Below are positions 63,961 to 64,000 of a DNA stretch of 64,000 nt, in pieces. Under the pieces are notes generated by a model, which saw nothing but the letters and a program-made list of their open reading frames with translations, did no database searches and had not been told where the DNA came from. The translations under genes and the position numbers were made by a program. The number at the start of each line of letters is the position of its first letter. Within the stretch, counting starts at the first letter, position 1. Source of the stretch: an uncultured Aquimonas sp. (GTDB lineage Bacteria; Pseudomonadota; Gammaproteobacteria; Xanthomonadales; Xanthomonadaceae); NCBI RefSeq assembly GCF_937888285.1, contig NZ_CALART010000015.1, forward strand, positions 62,001 to 126,000, in the 5' to 3' direction.

Positions 63961-64000
63961 CGGGGACGGCACGCGGACAGCTGGAAACGCCGGCATCTTA

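Overview
The window is about 64 kb of GC-rich chromosomal DNA with densely packed genes, many joined by ATGA or GTGA stop/start overlaps. Gene content and order (glyA-nrdR-GNAT-ribD-ribE-ribB-ribH-nusB-thiL; mltB-rlpA-dacA...ybeD-lipB-lipA; dedD-cvpA-purF; a complete flg cluster with flgA, cheV, flgM and flgN) point to a motile gammaproteobacterium of the Xanthomonadales/Lysobacterales. Frequent GGGNATC heptad arrays between genes fit that group. The order-level placement is inference. I see no rRNA, tRNA, CRISPR array, prophage or intact insertion sequence.

Layout. (1) 1-3.1 kb: edge of a YgjP-like metallopeptidase gene, rdgC, ttcA and a small YdcH-like gene. (2) 3.2-15.8 kb: a signal-transduction island. 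One minus-strand operon encodes a FIST (NosP-like) sensor protein, a soluble histidine kinase, an REC-HDOD protein and a single-domain response regulator. Divergent from it lie a very large membrane PAS/GAF histidine kinase, a CheY-like regulator and a REC-PAS-LOV-GGDEF-EAL-REC protein that looks like a blue-light-linked c-di-GMP phosphodiesterase. (3) 15.8-29.1 kb: flgBCDEFGHIJKL, then cheV, flgA and flgMN. Recognisable sigma-54 promoters sit upstream of flgB and flgA, and sigma-28 promoters upstream of flgM and flgK. (4) 29.3-31.1 kb: a PAS histidine kinase and its response regulator. (5) 31.5-34.1 kb: three secreted proteins: a dockerin-bearing protein, a small cohesin-like protein, and a larger cohesin-like protein with an IPTL-CTERM-like C-terminal anchor. 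(6) 34.4-50.3 kb: housekeeping genes (DUF455, purF, cvpA, a two-SPOR dedD-like gene, dnaG, thiL, nusB, riboflavin genes, nrdR, glyA) and a GT41 O-GlcNAc-transferase-like gene. (7) 50.6-64 kb: ald/lrp, a DUF457 membrane protein, prc, lipA-lipB-ybeD, then an EF-hand/ECF sigma/anti-sigma/metal-sensor cassette that splits the usual mltB-rlpA-dacA-ybeD-lipB-lipA order.

How it fits together. The signalling island, flagellar cluster and flgMN-linked two-component pair together suggest a locus where gas (FIST), light (LOV) and other cues could feed c-di-GMP and motility control; this is inference from domains and position. The cohesin/dockerin trio looks like a small calcium-dependent, membrane-tethered surface assembly module and is my leading candidate for an undescribed system. 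Intergenic DNA carries several repeat families: GGGNATC heptad arrays that start at stop codons and can form G-quadruplexes, a 133-bp MITE-like element with perfect 26-bp terminal inverted repeats, a 67-bp hairpin repeat in tandem with a third diverged copy elsewhere, and other palindromic elements.
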